Source of the DNA: Bradysia coprophila
Lineage: Eukaryota > Arthropoda > Insecta > Diptera > Sciaridae
DNA: 64,000 bases
Assembly (NCBI RefSeq): GCF_014529535.1
Contig: NW_023503807.1
Span: 1,897,332 to 1,961,331, forward strand
Direction: 5' to 3'
A program made the position numbers and the translations under genes. The first letter of the stretch is position 1. Each line of letters opens with the position of its first letter. Shown in pieces: positions 1 to 12,273 of the stretch. The notes beneath the pieces were generated by a model. The model saw only the letters and a program-made list of their open reading frames with translations, was not told the DNA's origin and searched no databases.

Positions 1-762
1 TTCGAGCTTTTCCCTTTACAACTTTATTAGTTTCTTAAGCTTCACTGGAAAAGTCTTTTCACGGACGTTCGTGTTCACATTTTTAGATGTTTCCAATTTA
101 CACTTGATGTGGAAGAAAATCGCATCAGTTAACTTAACATAGCCAGTAGTTATAAAGGGATTATTCAAAAATTTATGATGTTACTCAAAGTACAACGTTA
201 ACGCAGGTAGGTAACATAATATCGAATGTAATCCATAGAAAATGTAATACGATTTGAAATCGGATGAATATTTTTCGAGCGGTCTTTTGTGCGGTGGTTG
301 TATGACATGTAAGTACAGGAAGTTGTGTAATGTATGTTTTAGGGATTTAACCATGCAATTGAAGAATGTACAGATTCACATGCAAAGAATAATTTACATT
401 CAAATTCAAAGCTCTATTTTCAATGGGCTTTATTCACGACATGATTGAAATAATTAAGGTTAGTAGAGGGGCGGGGAAATGGGTCGAAATTTGCATGTTT
501 TGTTCAAAACAAGTCTCAGTCATCATCGGGGCCGAATGTCCTCGAACTTAGAACTCTATGAGATTCGAGAGAAGGTGAAGAATTACGTTAAAATCCCACA
601 GTTGTTTGAATTTTTGAAAAACGTTCAAGTTCTGGACAATTTGAAAATTCAAGGGGGAAATAAATATTTTTTTCATTGCTTCTAGGACCATCTTGATCCA
701 GATAATTTCCTTGATCTCGGTTGGATTTTATTGCATTTACTTAGATATTCCGGCAGAGAAAA

Positions 763-814
763 AAATATGGCGACTGGGACGTCGCTTCGGAACGAAGTCC
801 CAGTCACCATATTT
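763..814. repeat. Short inverted repeat (hairpin)
   Basis: AAATATGGCGACTGGGAC at the left is answered by GTCCCAGTCACCATATTT at the right around a short centre containing CTTCGGAACGAAG. One mismatch interrupts the stem. It is probably a remnant of a small inverted-repeat transposon; no target duplication is visible. Confidence 0.6.
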
Positions 815-1006
815 AATCTGTTCGTTTAGAGACCTCACTAACTGAGGAAAGTTAGTTGACCAACAACAAGTTACTTAATTGATATCTCGCCTTAATGTAG
901 GCTAGACATTATGTACACAAATTTATCGTATTTGGGTTACATCATACGAGTCATTCAGTGTGTACATCGTTGCAGCCACCAGACACAAAATTCCATGTGG
1001 AATAGT

Positions 1007-1077
1007 CTGACACGGAATTCGAACCCGGATCATTTTGGTGAAAGGTTAGTACGTAGCTACTGAGTCATCCCGTCTGT
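1007..1077 (-). other. tRNA-like sequence (SINE head or tRNA pseudogene)
   Basis: On the minus strand a Pol III-style A box (TGACTCAGTAGCTA, 1067-1054) is followed by CTTTCACC, as in the anticodon arm of tRNA-Glu, and by a near-perfect B box (GGGTTCGAATTCC, 1026-1014). The acceptor and T stems pair poorly, so a working tRNA is unlikely. A tRNA-derived SINE head or a decayed tRNA-Glu copy fits better. The A-rich tail that would settle the SINE question is not obvious. Confidence 0.45.
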
Positions 1078-2496
1078 AATTGTCACCTCTCTGTCAAAGC
1101 GACGTCTCAGTCGTCATATTATCATCTCTCTTCTGTTCATTCGTTCTACTTTGGAGGGTTGCAATTTTACTTTATATTAATTTTTATCCCAGTTATTGGC
1201 GTCTCAGCGAGTTAACGGTATAATTCCCGTAAAATTCAAACACTATGCCCATGGTGCCGTTCGAGAAACACGCTCGAAACGCTGTTCAAAAATATTGTCC
1301 CTGTACAACTAGAATTGTTTCGCGAATGAAATTGAAATGTGTGTCGCTAAGTGAGTTAACGGATTTATCCGAAAATGTTCACGTTTTATGTTTCAATTTT
1401 CAGTATTATGGATAATCGTTCACGGCATTTGAAAACATTATTTCGTTCTCCTCTGTTCGTTCTGTTGTAGATCAAATGTTTTAATACGAAAAGCCCATTT
1501 TTTTTGCCGAATACATGGTGCACGGAAAATCGCGCACCTGGGTTCCACAACACCGTGAACGATTTATGCAGAGTAAATGGATTTCTCACCAAATCGCATG
1601 CATACAAATACGATTCGAATATACACCGCTCTGCATTCGGGTGGGAAGAGAAAAATACGAATCCATAAATCAAAAGGTTTGTTAAGAATCCGAGTGCTGT
1701 TTTTAACTGATAACGACTTTCCAAACGAATGTTTTGAACGTGTCCTCTTTCCATGCTAGTTTATACTGTGAACAAAGCTAGTTTCCTGGTGAACAGTGAG
1801 CTCTGCGTATTATTTCGAATAAAATGGATTTCTTTCGATTATTTTTCAATTTAATTCAATCGAACTGAGAATGAGTTTTTTCGAGACATTAAGATCGACT
1901 ATGTAAATAGAAATGAATGAGAGTTCATCTCGTCGTTTAAACAATACGAAGGTAATGTTACAAACTTTCGAAATAATTAGAAGGAAATTCGCTTAACATT
2001 CAATTAAAAGTCCGAGGTAGCGAACGTTTCCGTAATTTATTTCTTCTTCTTTTGAGTTTCCAAGGATAGCAAATTAAAAAAAAAAATCAGCTGTAGCGGT
2101 AGCGGTTACTTTGTAGCATCAGTAACCAATTAATTATAACTATGGTTAAGGCTATTAAAGGCACCACTGTTTTCATAAAAAGCATTCGTTTCCACCATGA
2201 ATAACACAAAATGACAAGACAATTTCGGCATCACCGGGGACTATCAAAACCTAACATCTCCCCCTAGACACTTCGACTAAAAATATATGTGAATGGTGTC
2301 ACACCCGTGCCTGACATCTTGTTTAATAAACCATCTTTACGCACGAATCTAGTTACATAAATAACAATTCTGATTTCAATCATAAACGTAGAGAGTTGAG
2401 TAACATCAAATGTGTGGTTTCGTGACAATCTAGGGATTCATTTGAAAAACAGCATACCGAAATTGGACGCATTTTCCAGAGTATTTTTCGATATTA

Positions 2497-2670
2497 GCCC
2501 ACAAAGGTATTCGTCCCAAAGAGACCAAAATTACTTTGAAAAAAAAAAATACTTCGAAGCTTGTGTGGCTAGTGGGATGTGATCAAAAGCCGCGATAACA
2601 TGCACTTCTCTTACAGAACTTTCTCCGGTTACACGAACCGTATAGGGTTCATTTACCTTTCTAATGAACA
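2497..2670. repeat. Single arm of the 11.8-kb foldback family
   Basis: The segment containing CTTCGAAGCTTGTGTGGCTA and TTACCTTTCTAATGA closely resembles both arms of the foldback at 11806-12273. Only one arm is present here, directly before the Helentron-like element that starts at 2760, so it is a solo or truncated copy. Confidence 0.6.
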
Positions 2671-2759
2671 ATACGGTTTGTGTTCTGTTCTTTCGGGGTC
2701 TTTTGGGGGTTTGGAAGGATCTGTGATGAAATATGACGCAGGGCCTATTTTGAATTTTT

Positions 2760-3809
2760 AGCCCCGTACGAAGTACGAAGGGGCTTATAGGATTACGATG
2801 CCGTGAGTAATTGATGGAATTCGAAGCAGACGGTAAGGGCAAAGTGTTTGCCTATGTTCATAGATAACGAATCCGCAATAAAAATTTTGTCTGTCCGTCT
2901 GTCACGTCGATATCTTGAGTAAATCAAATCCGATTTAAAATTTTTTTTTTCCCTGAAAGATAGTCAAAATAGTGAGGCTAAGTTCGAAGATGGGCGATTT
3001 TGGGTCGACCCCTCCAGAGCTGGGGCCCCATAAGTGCGTTAACGTTTTCCAAAGATTTCTCTGGTCATTTAAAGGCTACACTTGTAAGTGATACATCAAA
3101 TGAAAGGTATTTACAATACCTATCCACAAAAAAAAGTTTATGGAAATTGGATGACCGACTCGTGAGTTAGACCCCTTGGTGTGAACTAGGTACAGTGCGG
3201 CAATCCGTTTTTGCTTGTAGGTTAGTCAAATTTGAACGGATTTAGATGGATTTTGATTTATTAGATAGGTATTGACCGTACCAATCAGGGAAAAAAAAGT
3301 TTATGAAATTCGGTTTACCGGAGCGTGAGCTAGGTCTCTTGGAGTGAGCTTATATGTGGCTACTCGGCCGTACAGTGAAGGTGGTGTTTTTTGTTAATAT
3401 CTCGAGTAAAATTTAACCGAATTTCATGAATTTTTTTTTGTTTGAAAGGTACTAACGAATGTAAAGCAGACGTTGTACTTTCCACCTCCTAACAAAATGG
3501 CCGTCGGCCGCCATTTTGGATTTTTGTAAAATCAATACAAATAGGTGAAAATGATAATTCCAAAATCACAGATCAGTGGGAAGTGTAGTTTGTGTTACTT
3601 TTGAAAGGAACGTCGTACGGGGCTTCGTAATTGCGCTATGCGCAATTTTTAAGACGTACACATTGCATAAGAATTTTACGACGTTTACGGGCGCAATAGG
3701 CTTACGGTAAGAGTAGGGCGACGGACGAAGTAGGGTCACGTGCGCAATAGATGTACGGGTTTGTACGGGGCTCAGTCGCAGCAAACGCTCCGACTGTTCT
3801 GACGGCTCG
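2760..3809 (+). mobile_element. Non-autonomous Helentron/DINE-1-like element, copy A
   Basis: The element begins with AGCCCCGTACGAAGTACG, which can form a hairpin with the following GAAGGGGCT. It ends with GTACGGGGCT, then a hairpin-forming CAGTCG...CGACTG segment and GGCTCG. The 5' AGCCCCGTAC and the subterminal 3' GTACGGGGCT are inverted copies. Both flanks are T-runs. Subterminal inverted repeats, a 3' stem-loop and insertion between T residues are known traits of Helentrons and their DINE-1/HINE derivatives. No Rep/helicase gene is present. Three related pieces lie at 43949-46848. The family call is an inference from structure. Confidence 0.65.
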
Positions 3810-5788
3810 TTTTTTCACGGATTTCATTAAATTTCACGAATTTCACTTATATTATGTATACCTTCATTAATAGTAGATAACTTCATTTTCCAAGTTCTGT
3901 ATCCATTTTAAAAGATATTCTGATAAGTGGACTGGTTAATCTTTGTTTTATAGGCCTAGCTTTCGACAACAAGGTTGTTATCACCTTCAGAAAGGAAAAA
4001 TATATTTAAATTTAGAAAACTCAATTATCATGCATTGATTAGTTGTCGAATGTTCTCTTATTTTACAAATATTGTAATTTATTACATGAGGTAGCATTAG
4101 GATGAAAGATAACGAAAATAGTTCAGCATATTTTTGTAACTGTTTGTCGTTAGACAATCGTCGTTTCGCGTTCACAGTATCTTGAATTCTAGCATTGTGC
4201 CTTCGTCGTGTCAATAAATCTTATAACTTGAATTGGGCCTCACTTCACATTAAATCGAAATATTGAGTAATCATAAACACATAAGCTACAAATGAACCCC
4301 AAAATTAATGGCATCTGAATCATCTGAACGGCATCTACAAACAATCTTATGTGGTAGCTCTCATCACAGAAGCCTCCAAATTGGACTTTTCTCAAAGATC
4401 GTGCTAGAAATTGTGTTATGGAAACGTCACATTCTCGATCAATCAAAGTAGAACCGACAAAGTCACTTGTGGCACACTTTTTTAGTAAAAACTTCTTTAC
4501 CCACTTTTGCATCTCTATTCACGCCGTAAGTGTGCCTAAAATTTGAATTTCAAGTGAACGAGTCGATGAAAAAGTGAACCAAAAAATACATTTCAACGCA
4601 TCTTTGTATGAAAGTGACGCTGCTTTAGAAAGACTTGCGTTAGAAAGATTTTGAATTTCGACCGCACGGCGTGAATTACTGTAGACTTGCGTCACCTTTA
4701 CAATTCAAGGTTTTTTTGATTGATTCTATACAGGGTTTGGTGTAATAATCAAGGTTCCTTACACTTACGAAGGCGGGTGAAACACAAATCTTGACAATTC
4801 AGACATGAATATTGTTTGAAAAGTCAACTTGAAAACAATTTTTTTTTTGTTAATCGTCCTATTAAATTTTCCAAACCTAGTTGGCGAAAATTTTGATCAC
4901 ACCGCCTTCGTGATCAACTTAAAAGTGTCTTAACGTGTTCTTTCAGAACCTTAGTAATAATAATTAGTTTTCCTGGCAAATCTCTCGCAAATAAAAGACT
5001 TTGAAAGAGTAGTGTGGTCAACAGAAAATTCGTTTTACATTCGGCTTTCATCGAAAACACGACTTTTATTCGAATTCGCATATTTAGAAAATGTCAAAAT
5101 GTTCCTCGCTGACACATAGACAAATTTGTAATCTCTAGGGATTAAATATTGGAAATTGTTCACCTAGAGTTAGTAAACTGGAAAGCGCCGTGTATTTGAT
5201 ACAAATTTATCATATTGTAGTAGACATAGCAAATTGAGAGACTTCTCTCTCTTCAAAAACGAACGCTGTCAAGAATCGTTGTCGCGTTGTTGCAATATTT
5301 TTGTGTGTTATTGAAGTGATCGACATATTTTGTGTTTGTTTGGTGCTCAGTTTCGGAATAAATTGATAATTTTTGGTGTTTTTCGTGATTTTCGATGAAA
5401 GGCGAATGTAAAAGCCATTAAATGACTCGAGGCGAAAAGCAGTTTTTAAAAATTCGAGGTGTATGTGTGAGCTGAGAGGGTATTGTAACATGAGAATGCG
5501 TGTTTGTGAGCCGAGGTTTACACCTCGAAGACAATAATACAGTTGTTCTATCATCGATTGGTGAACAGTAAAAACCTTATAACTCCATTTAACTTAAAAA
5601 CTCGATTAGCTATTAAACTTTACAGTTCATTGATTTGAGGAAGCTGTCAAATGACGATCAGTGGGTCAATTCCGACAAAACCATAATTTTCTCTCTAATT
5701 TATTGCATATTCACGAAATTTCACGAATTTCACGAAATTTCACTAAAATTTCACGAAAAATAGGCACTGAATATGAGAAATTGAAGTA
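3810..5788. other. Intergenic, nothing recognised
   Basis: AT-rich sequence with minus-strand open frames of 75-114 codons (3987-4214, 4240-4512, 5210-5554). None has a recognisable family, signal peptide or convincing codon use. A run of TTTCACGAAATTTCACGAATT-type repetition lies near 5713-5757. Confidence 0.55.
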
Positions 5789-6372
5789 TTGGAGGACGCC
5801 AGCATTTTTCGACGAAAACGATAATGCCCCACAATAACAGTAATTCCCAACAATAATGCCCCGTCAAAAATGGCGACCATTGTGAAAGCATTCACATGGA
5901 CCAGTCAATTTTCTATTTATTTTTGATTTTTATGCTAAAAGTTCGTCCGGATCTATATTTTATCACAGCAATCCGTAGATCTAATCTGTAGCGAGCTAGC
6001 GACTTTGAGCTGGAAAAAATCTATTCACTTTACAACGCGCTGTACGACGACAAACATCATGTGTTCCGCTTGCAGGTTAAGCACGTGTTTGTTGTGTAGT
6101 GGATGATGTTTGTCGTCGAACAGCGCGTTGTAAAGTGAATAGTTTTTTTCCAGCTCATTGTCGCTAGCTCGCTACAAATTAGATCTACGGATTGCTGTGA
6201 TAAAATATAGATCCGGACGAACTTTCAGCATAAAAATCAAAAATAAATAGAAAATTGACTTGTCCATGTGAATGCATTCACAATGGTCGCCATTTTTGAC
6301 GGGGCATTATTGTTGGGAATTACTGTTATTGTGGGGCATTATCGTTTTTGTCCAAAAAAGCTGGCGTCCTCT
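5789..6372. mobile_element. 584-bp foldback element with 9-bp target duplication
   Basis: Two arms of about 270 bp are nearly perfect inverted copies; the outer ends read GGAGGACGCCAGC and GCTGGCGTCCTC and the centre lies near 6085. The 9-bp sequence ATTGAAGTA is present directly outside both ends (5780-5788 and 6373-6381), as expected for a target site duplication. Long inverted arms plus a 9-bp duplication fit a Mutator-like foldback, but no transposase is present, so the superfamily is an inference. Confidence 0.85.
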
Positions 6373-9140
6373 ATTGAAGTAATACTTCAATACTTATTTC
6401 ACATTTAAATCCTTGGTCTCTAGATTGTAGATCGCATTCAGGTGCTTACGTTCGAAATGTAAAAAAAATCTCATTAAAATTGGTCATTCAATTTCAAAGA
6501 AATATTTAACGGAACTAAAAAGAGGCTGGGTTGGAAAGTACTGCAACGGAATCTATTTTCAACCATCACAGAAAATGGTTTTAAAAAAATTGTTCAGTTA
6601 AATGCTATTCAAAAGTAAGCCCATCGTAATTCTTCTTTCCGTACCATTGGTTTCAATGCAATTTTAATCTAGCAACTTATGTTGACGACTCTTTGCCGGA
6701 AAAATTTGGCTACAAGTGACTAGTGACTCGTTGGCTAAATGTAAACGATGAAACACTATATAACGCGATATCGCTTCGTTCAGAAGGATTTTAGTCCTTC
6801 ACCGGCTGAAAATGTTTTTTTTTAGATTTATAAGGACGTCACTAAAAGCATCATTGGAACATACTACTTCAACGATTTTCAAAAAGACTCGTCCACTTTT
6901 TTCCAGCAGTAAGTCGTACAAAGAGGTGCATTTTCCTCGAATTCGAAATTGCAACGGTGCATGCACAGGCGAATCAACTTTTATAAAAAAATTGTCAATG
7001 CTAGAAGTCTGCATGTGTGAATTTTCAACAAACGAAGGAATGGGACCGCGAAAATGCCATGAAAATGTGTCTTTTTGTTGTAGTAGTGAGAAATATATGG
7101 AAATCATTTCCTTGAGACAATTCGTCGCCACAAGATAAGTGAAAGCAATTTTGTATTCGTCACATTGTACTCCCATCACTAGCAGGCAGACTATAATTAG
7201 ATGTGAAAAACAGCAACCGATACGTCCAGAGTGAATTTTCATCAAACCCTTTTCCACATAACTGCTCTTAGTCTTTAATCCATTGAACAGTGAATGGTCG
7301 TGTGTGTATAATAACGACCCAGAAATCAAGATCGAAACTTTCTTATCACAACAAGCATGCGACACATAAAAAGCTCATGAAATATTTATGAAAATATTAA
7401 TTCTAAAAATAGCACTCGTAACCCACAACTTAAGTATTTTAATTTCTTCCATTGATCGTGCGTGTTTGATACGATATTTTACAGCAAATATTGCTTTATT
7501 CGAATGGTTGTGACGTGATTCTTTATTAGGCTGATCTTGAATTGTACACTAAAAACTGGAAAAATCGTTTTTCAATCTAATTTCATTTCTTCGACAAAAC
7601 TAAATCGTCTCCCACAAAAACTTCATTTGTTTCAATACCCCGTGTATACATACAAAAACATTGGAAAAACATTTTCGATTCGTCTGACATTTCGCTGGTG
7701 GATAGAATCGTCAAAGAGAAACTATCTTAAACATGGTCTACGACACTTTAATGCAAAATTAATTATCCACTTCATTCTCACCTGATTTTGCACGTTTATT
7801 AGTAACTGCGTTGCACCATTATGAATGAATTGAATTAAGCTTAATATTATCATAAGTTTTGGTATGGAACACGTAATTAAACACATTTTCAGGGATACAA
7901 TGTTTTCAATCTCATTGTATTCACGAGCGTATCACCGAATATTGACTGTTTGGTACGAACTGTTGAACTGTTTGTGAACTTTGTGTGTGTGTTTTTTGCC
8001 TCACGATGAACGTTCCAGGCTTCCAATGATGAAAACGTACATATATATGTGACAATGACGTCTGTTCATCGGCTTCACTGGTATAGCGCTTCAGTCGCTA
8101 CAAGTTGTTCATTTTGAATGTTATAAGACGTAAAGAACGAGTAGAGAGGAGTTGTCTATATGCCGAAAAATGACAACCAAAATTAACATAAAGGACAAAG
8201 GACTTTATTAACTGATAGAAGGATACTACAAAAGCACAACACTTCGAGCGATTTTTGACAGTCAACAACATATGAATCATCGGTATACACGCAAAGTATA
8301 TAACTAAGAGTTGATTTGAGAGTGTTTACATACTTTGGGTATACGCGGTGTGTTATGATTAGGGGTCATACAAATGTTGTACACCAATCTATTTAAGTTC
8401 TTTGTTGGTAAAAACCCAAAGATTATTAACTGTCAATTTCTCATTGGCAGTGAATTTCCAATACTGGTTCGTCAAAGCAAAATTTTAAAATCTAACGACC
8501 ATATGCACTACTGGAATTTTCGCAAACTTGTTGACTTAATCAGAATTAGAATTTTCTGTGAATGAACACTGAACAGATGGAAAATTATATTTTCATATGT
8601 GCGCCGTGATTAACCTTTTTTTCCCACTCAAACGCCATGAGAAAATGACGTTTTGTTGACGCCTTATGTGATGACAGTTCGGTGGAGAAATATCATTTTC
8701 ATGCATTGGGGACGAAAATGAGGTCAATTTTTAAATTCATCTCGAGTTATCGACCCTTTGCATGAAAAATCTTGGACGATTGCTTTTATGAATCGTCCCA
8801 GACACATAGGTAAATAACAATCAATCTCCTGTTCTTTTGACAGTACAGTGGAGAAAATAGAAATTTTCTACCCCAAACTGTCAGCTTTGTTTTGGTTTTG
8901 AAAAATTGTGTAACTTTTCATTTTGAATTTTCCCCACTTGCAACGTGAATTCAAAAAAAAAAAGATTTGTTGCGTTAGAAACGTCAAATCATCGCTATCT
9001 GCGACCAACTTCATTCACTACACGTGTCTCATTTGACGTTCGACTTGTCAGTGTAGAGTACAACTGTTTTGCTATTTTTTGTGTATTTTTCTTAAAAATT
9101 TGTTTTGCTCTTCAGAAAGGAAAGGATATTAGCTGGCACA
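6373..9140. other. Intergenic and upstream region of Slh
   Basis: Apart from the weak minus-strand frame at 6799-7365 I see no coding signal. Around 8701-8775 a loose palindrome pairs GGGGACGAAAATGAGGTC with TCGACCCTTTGCATG. The last few hundred bases before 9141 would hold the Slh promoter and 5' leader; no TATA box or clear initiator can be named. Confidence 0.5.
6799..7365 (-). CDS. Hypothetical ORF with signal-peptide-like segment
   Basis: This 188-codon minus-strand frame is one of the longer unexplained ones. A Met at codon 42 begins a stretch with basic residues, then LIIVCLLVMGV and a Cys, much like a signal peptide, followed by about 120 residues with scattered Cys and no repeats. 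If that Met is used the product is 147 aa and probably secreted or the start of a receptor. No family is recognised. There is no clear downstream exon, although a GTGAAG donor-like site overlaps the stop. It overlaps smaller frames on the other strand. It could be chance. Confidence 0.22.
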   Translation of the reverse strand: MSHACCDKKVSILISGSLLYTHDHSLFNGLKTKSSYVEKGLMKIHSGRIGCCFSHLIIVCLLVMGVQCDEYKIAFTYLVATNCLKEMISIYFSLLQQKDTFSWHFRGPIPSFVENSHMQTSSIDNFFIKVDSPVHAPLQFRIRGKCTSLYDLLLEKSGRVFLKIVEVVCSNDAFSDVLINLKKNIFSR

Positions 9141-11505
9141 ATGACCACGTTAAAGGAAAGGCAAATAGGTAAGACCGTGTGACAGGGACTGTAATTTAAA
9201 TTGTTTATCAAAGAAATTTCGATGTGACTCCGTGTTGACGATGAATGTACATGTTTTTTTACCCTTCGTACAGCGGCTATCAAACAAATGTTGAATTTGA
9301 ATGCCGTGCAAAGTAAATCTTTAGCTAATGAACCCGTGTGGAAGGTTTTAATTTACGATAGAATCGGCCAAGACATTATTTCACCATTGATTGCAATACG
9401 TGAACTTCGTGAATTAGGCGTGACGCTTCACATGTAAGCTCAAACCATTTCTACGCAAAGTTTTCGAAACAAAAAAAATTCAATTCAATTTTACAGACAA
9501 TTACATACCGATCGGGATTCTATACCGGACGCACCAGCCGTTTACTTCTGTGCACCGACCGAAGAGAATTTAGGGCGAATATGTCAAGACTTTCAATCGG
9601 GACTGTACGACGTGTATCACCTAAATTTCATATCGCCAATATCACGCCAGAAACTGGAAGATCTGGCGGCTGCAGCACTTCAGGCTGGATGTGTGGCGAA
9701 CATCCATAAGGTCTACGATCAATACGTCAATTTCATTACATTGGAAGACGATATGTTCATTCTGAAGCATCAAAACAGTGACTCGCTCTCCTATTATGCC
9801 ATCAATCGGGCCAACACAAAGGATTTTGAAATGGAATCCATTATGGACAGCATTGTCGACAGTCTGTTCTCGGTATTCGTTACGCTGGGAAATGTACCGA
9901 TAATTCGAGCGCCAAAAAATACGGCCGCTGAAATGGTCGCCAGAAAATTGGAGAAGAAACTGCGCGAGAATCTGTGGGACGCTCGCAATAATTTGTTCCA
10001 CATCGACGCTACACAGGCTGGTACATTCAGTTTCCAACGACCTATACTCATTCTATTGGACCGTAATGTTGATATGGCAACACCGTTGCATCATACATGG
10101 TACGTATACTGGCTGGTCGTATAGCTGGATGGTGCATCTGGTTCCTCTGGAAATGAAGTTGTCGTTTGAAATAATCTTGAAATTCTTGTTATCAGGACAT
10201 ATCAAGCATTGGCGCACGACGTACTGGACCTAGCATTGAATCGAGTGGTCGTTGACGACGATGACAATCCTGGACCGAACAGCGGTGCAAGACCAAAAAT
10301 AAAAGCTTGTGACCTGGACACAAAGGACAAATTTTGGAAAACACACAAAGGTAGTCCGTTTCCAACGGTTGCCGAGGCCATTCAAGAGGAACTGGAATCG
10401 TATCGCAGCTCGGAAGATGAGATAAAGAAGCTGAAAACTTCGATGGGAATTGACGGCGAAACCGAGATCGCCTATTCGCTGGTCAACGACAACACAGAGA
10501 AACTAACGAACGCTGTGAACTCGTTGCCCCAGTTGATGGAAAAGAAGCGACTGATCGACATGCACACGAAAATAGCCACGTCCATTCTGAACTACATCAA
10601 ATCGAGACGTTTGGACTCGTTTTTTGAATTGGAGGAAAAAATTATGTCAAAACTGGCGCTGGACCGAACGCTGGGCGATTTGTTGAAAGATCCGGAATTC
10701 GGTACGTTGGAGGACAAGATGCGGCTGTTTATCATTTACTACATATGCACACCGCATGTGCCGGATGCTGAATTTCAGCGGCTGGAAGCCATACTCCAAG
10801 AGATCGGCTGTGATTTGTCACCATTGCCGTACATTCAACGTTGGAAGTGGGTACCTCAGACTCAAGTTTGAAATTGCATTAATTGACTTTCGATCGATTT
10901 CAGGGGCATAACGAACAGATCTTCTGCTATACCGAATCAATACGAAGGTGGCGGCACTAAGACAGTTTCAATGTTCTCGAAATTAGTGTCGCAAGGCTCA
11001 TCCTTTGTCATGGAAGGCGTTAAGAATTTAGTGGTTAAACGTCATGTAATGTCAATGCGACCGTGAAGAGAAATTTGAATTTTATTTTTGATGGAAAACT
11101 TTTGCTTTGAAATCTTCCAGAATCTTCCGGTTACCAAAATCACCGAACAGTTGATGGAATGCCGGACTGGCGGTGATCTGGACGATTATTTGTATCTCGA
11201 TCCAAAATTGCTGAAAGGCGGGGACGTTGTGCCGAAAAATCGAGCCCCATTTCAGGACGCTGTTGTGTTTATGGTTGGTGGTGGCAATTACATCGAGTAT
11301 CAGAATTTAGTGGACTTTATAAAGGTTTCATTTTTAAAGAGAGAGAGGGACGTGTGATGGGTGTTCTGAAAACTGATTTTCTTTTCAGCAAAAACAATCA
11401 GCCAATGCCACTAAGAGAATCATTTACGGTGCTTCAACTCTTAATAATGCCAAGCAGTTTCTGCGACAATTAACGTTGCTGGGACAAGAAATTAAAGATG
11501 TGTAA
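9141..11505 (+). CDS. Slh: Sly1/SCFD1 family SM protein
   Basis: Sec1/Munc18 protein that binds syntaxin-5-type SNAREs and promotes ER-Golgi and intra-Golgi vesicle fusion. Seven exons: 9141-9168, 9274-9433, 9497-10099, 10196-10846, 10904-11045, 11121-11324 and 11389-11505, giving 634 aa, close to the usual 640. Similarity to animal Sly1 is end to end: PVWKVLIYDRIGQDIISPL at residues 30-48, YFCAPTEEN, the central ATPLHHTWTYQALAHDVLDL at 257-276, and GGGNYIEYQNLVDFIK at 581-596. All introns are GT-AG and 57-105 bp; the fourth uses a slightly unusual GTGGGT donor at 10847, which is the only choice that keeps the frame. The start ATG lies in a Sly1-like MTTLKERQ context matching the family's amino end. 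No broken residues are seen, so the gene looks intact. Confidence 0.97.
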
Positions 11506-11682
11506 TGGAATTCCTGCAGAATGTGCACCGCTTCTCTACTTGAAAATATATGAAACGATAAAATACAGAAAACGTGTGTTATATGTGTCACTACACTGCT
11601 GTCCTGCTCTGTGTCTTATCTAACCACTTCAGAAATTAGTGACAAGCGATCTTAAAAAACAAAGAGCGTGTTCAAAGAATGA

Positions 11683-11688
11683 AATAAA
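11683..11688 (+). terminator. Probable polyadenylation signal of Slh
   Basis: An AATAAA hexamer lies 178 bp after the Slh stop codon, within AT-rich sequence, and is the first canonical hexamer downstream. A GATAAA variant at about 11559 is an alternative. Confidence 0.5.
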
Positions 11689-11805
11689 CGACTCGAATAT
11701 ACAGAAAACACTTTTATCAAATGAAGTAATAGATCCGATAGTAGAGCTGCTTATGTGAAAATTTAGCTACAATATTGAGGGATTCTTCTGAAAAACAGAA
11801 GACCG

Positions 11806-12273
11806 AAGGTATTTGACTCCAGAAGCCAAAACTACTTTCAAAAAAATTCTTCGAAGCTTGTGTGAGGTGATCAAAAACCGAAAACTTGCACTTTTCTTAC
11901 AGAAATTTCTCGAGGTTCACGAAATGTACATGGTCGAGTGGGATGTCATCAGAAAGGAAATTGCATATACTTTCAGGAAAAGTAGAGCTTACGGAAGTTT
12001 GGTTGCATCTGCGAGTCAATATAAGCACTTAAACATTTCAATTTCTCATAATTCGTCGTAGATGCTTCCAAACCCTGATAAGACCATATTTGCCCCGGAA
12101 GTACATGCAATTACCTTTCTAATGACACCCCACACGACCATGTACGGCTCGTGTAACTGGAGAATTTTTTGTAAGAAAAGTGCAAGTTTTTGGTTTTTGA
12201 TCACCTCACACTAGCCACACAAGCTTCGAAGAATTTTTTTGAAAGTTGGTTTGGGTCAGGGGTCGAATACCTT
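11806..12273. mobile_element. Foldback element, about 470 bp
   Basis: Left and right arms are diverged inverted copies. AAGGTATTTGACTCC at the left is answered by GGGGTCGAATACCTT at the right, and CTTCGAAGCTTGTGTG and CCGAAAACTTGCACTTTTC recur inverted. The open frame at 11813-12061 lies in one arm and is not a gene. A solo arm of the same family lies at 2497-2670. Confidence 0.75.

Larger units (their letters stand above)
1..2759. other. Intergenic, no supported gene
   Basis: AT-rich DNA with no open frame that resembles a known protein. Open frames of 60-120 codons occur on both strands (for example 1386-1754 minus) but lack codon character, splice context or family similarity. The stretch holds a short hairpin at 763-814, a tRNA-like sequence at 1007-1077 and a foldback-arm fragment at 2497-2670, each listed separately. 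Confidence 0.6.

Noticed and set aside
1386..1754. 122-codon minus-strand frame
   Set aside because: No recognisable product, no splice or promoter context, and an overlapping frame on the other strand.
3566..3784. 72-codon minus-strand frame, with a relative at 46620-46877
   Set aside because: Both lie in the 3' part of the non-coding Helentron-like element; the similarity reflects the shared repeat, not a gene.
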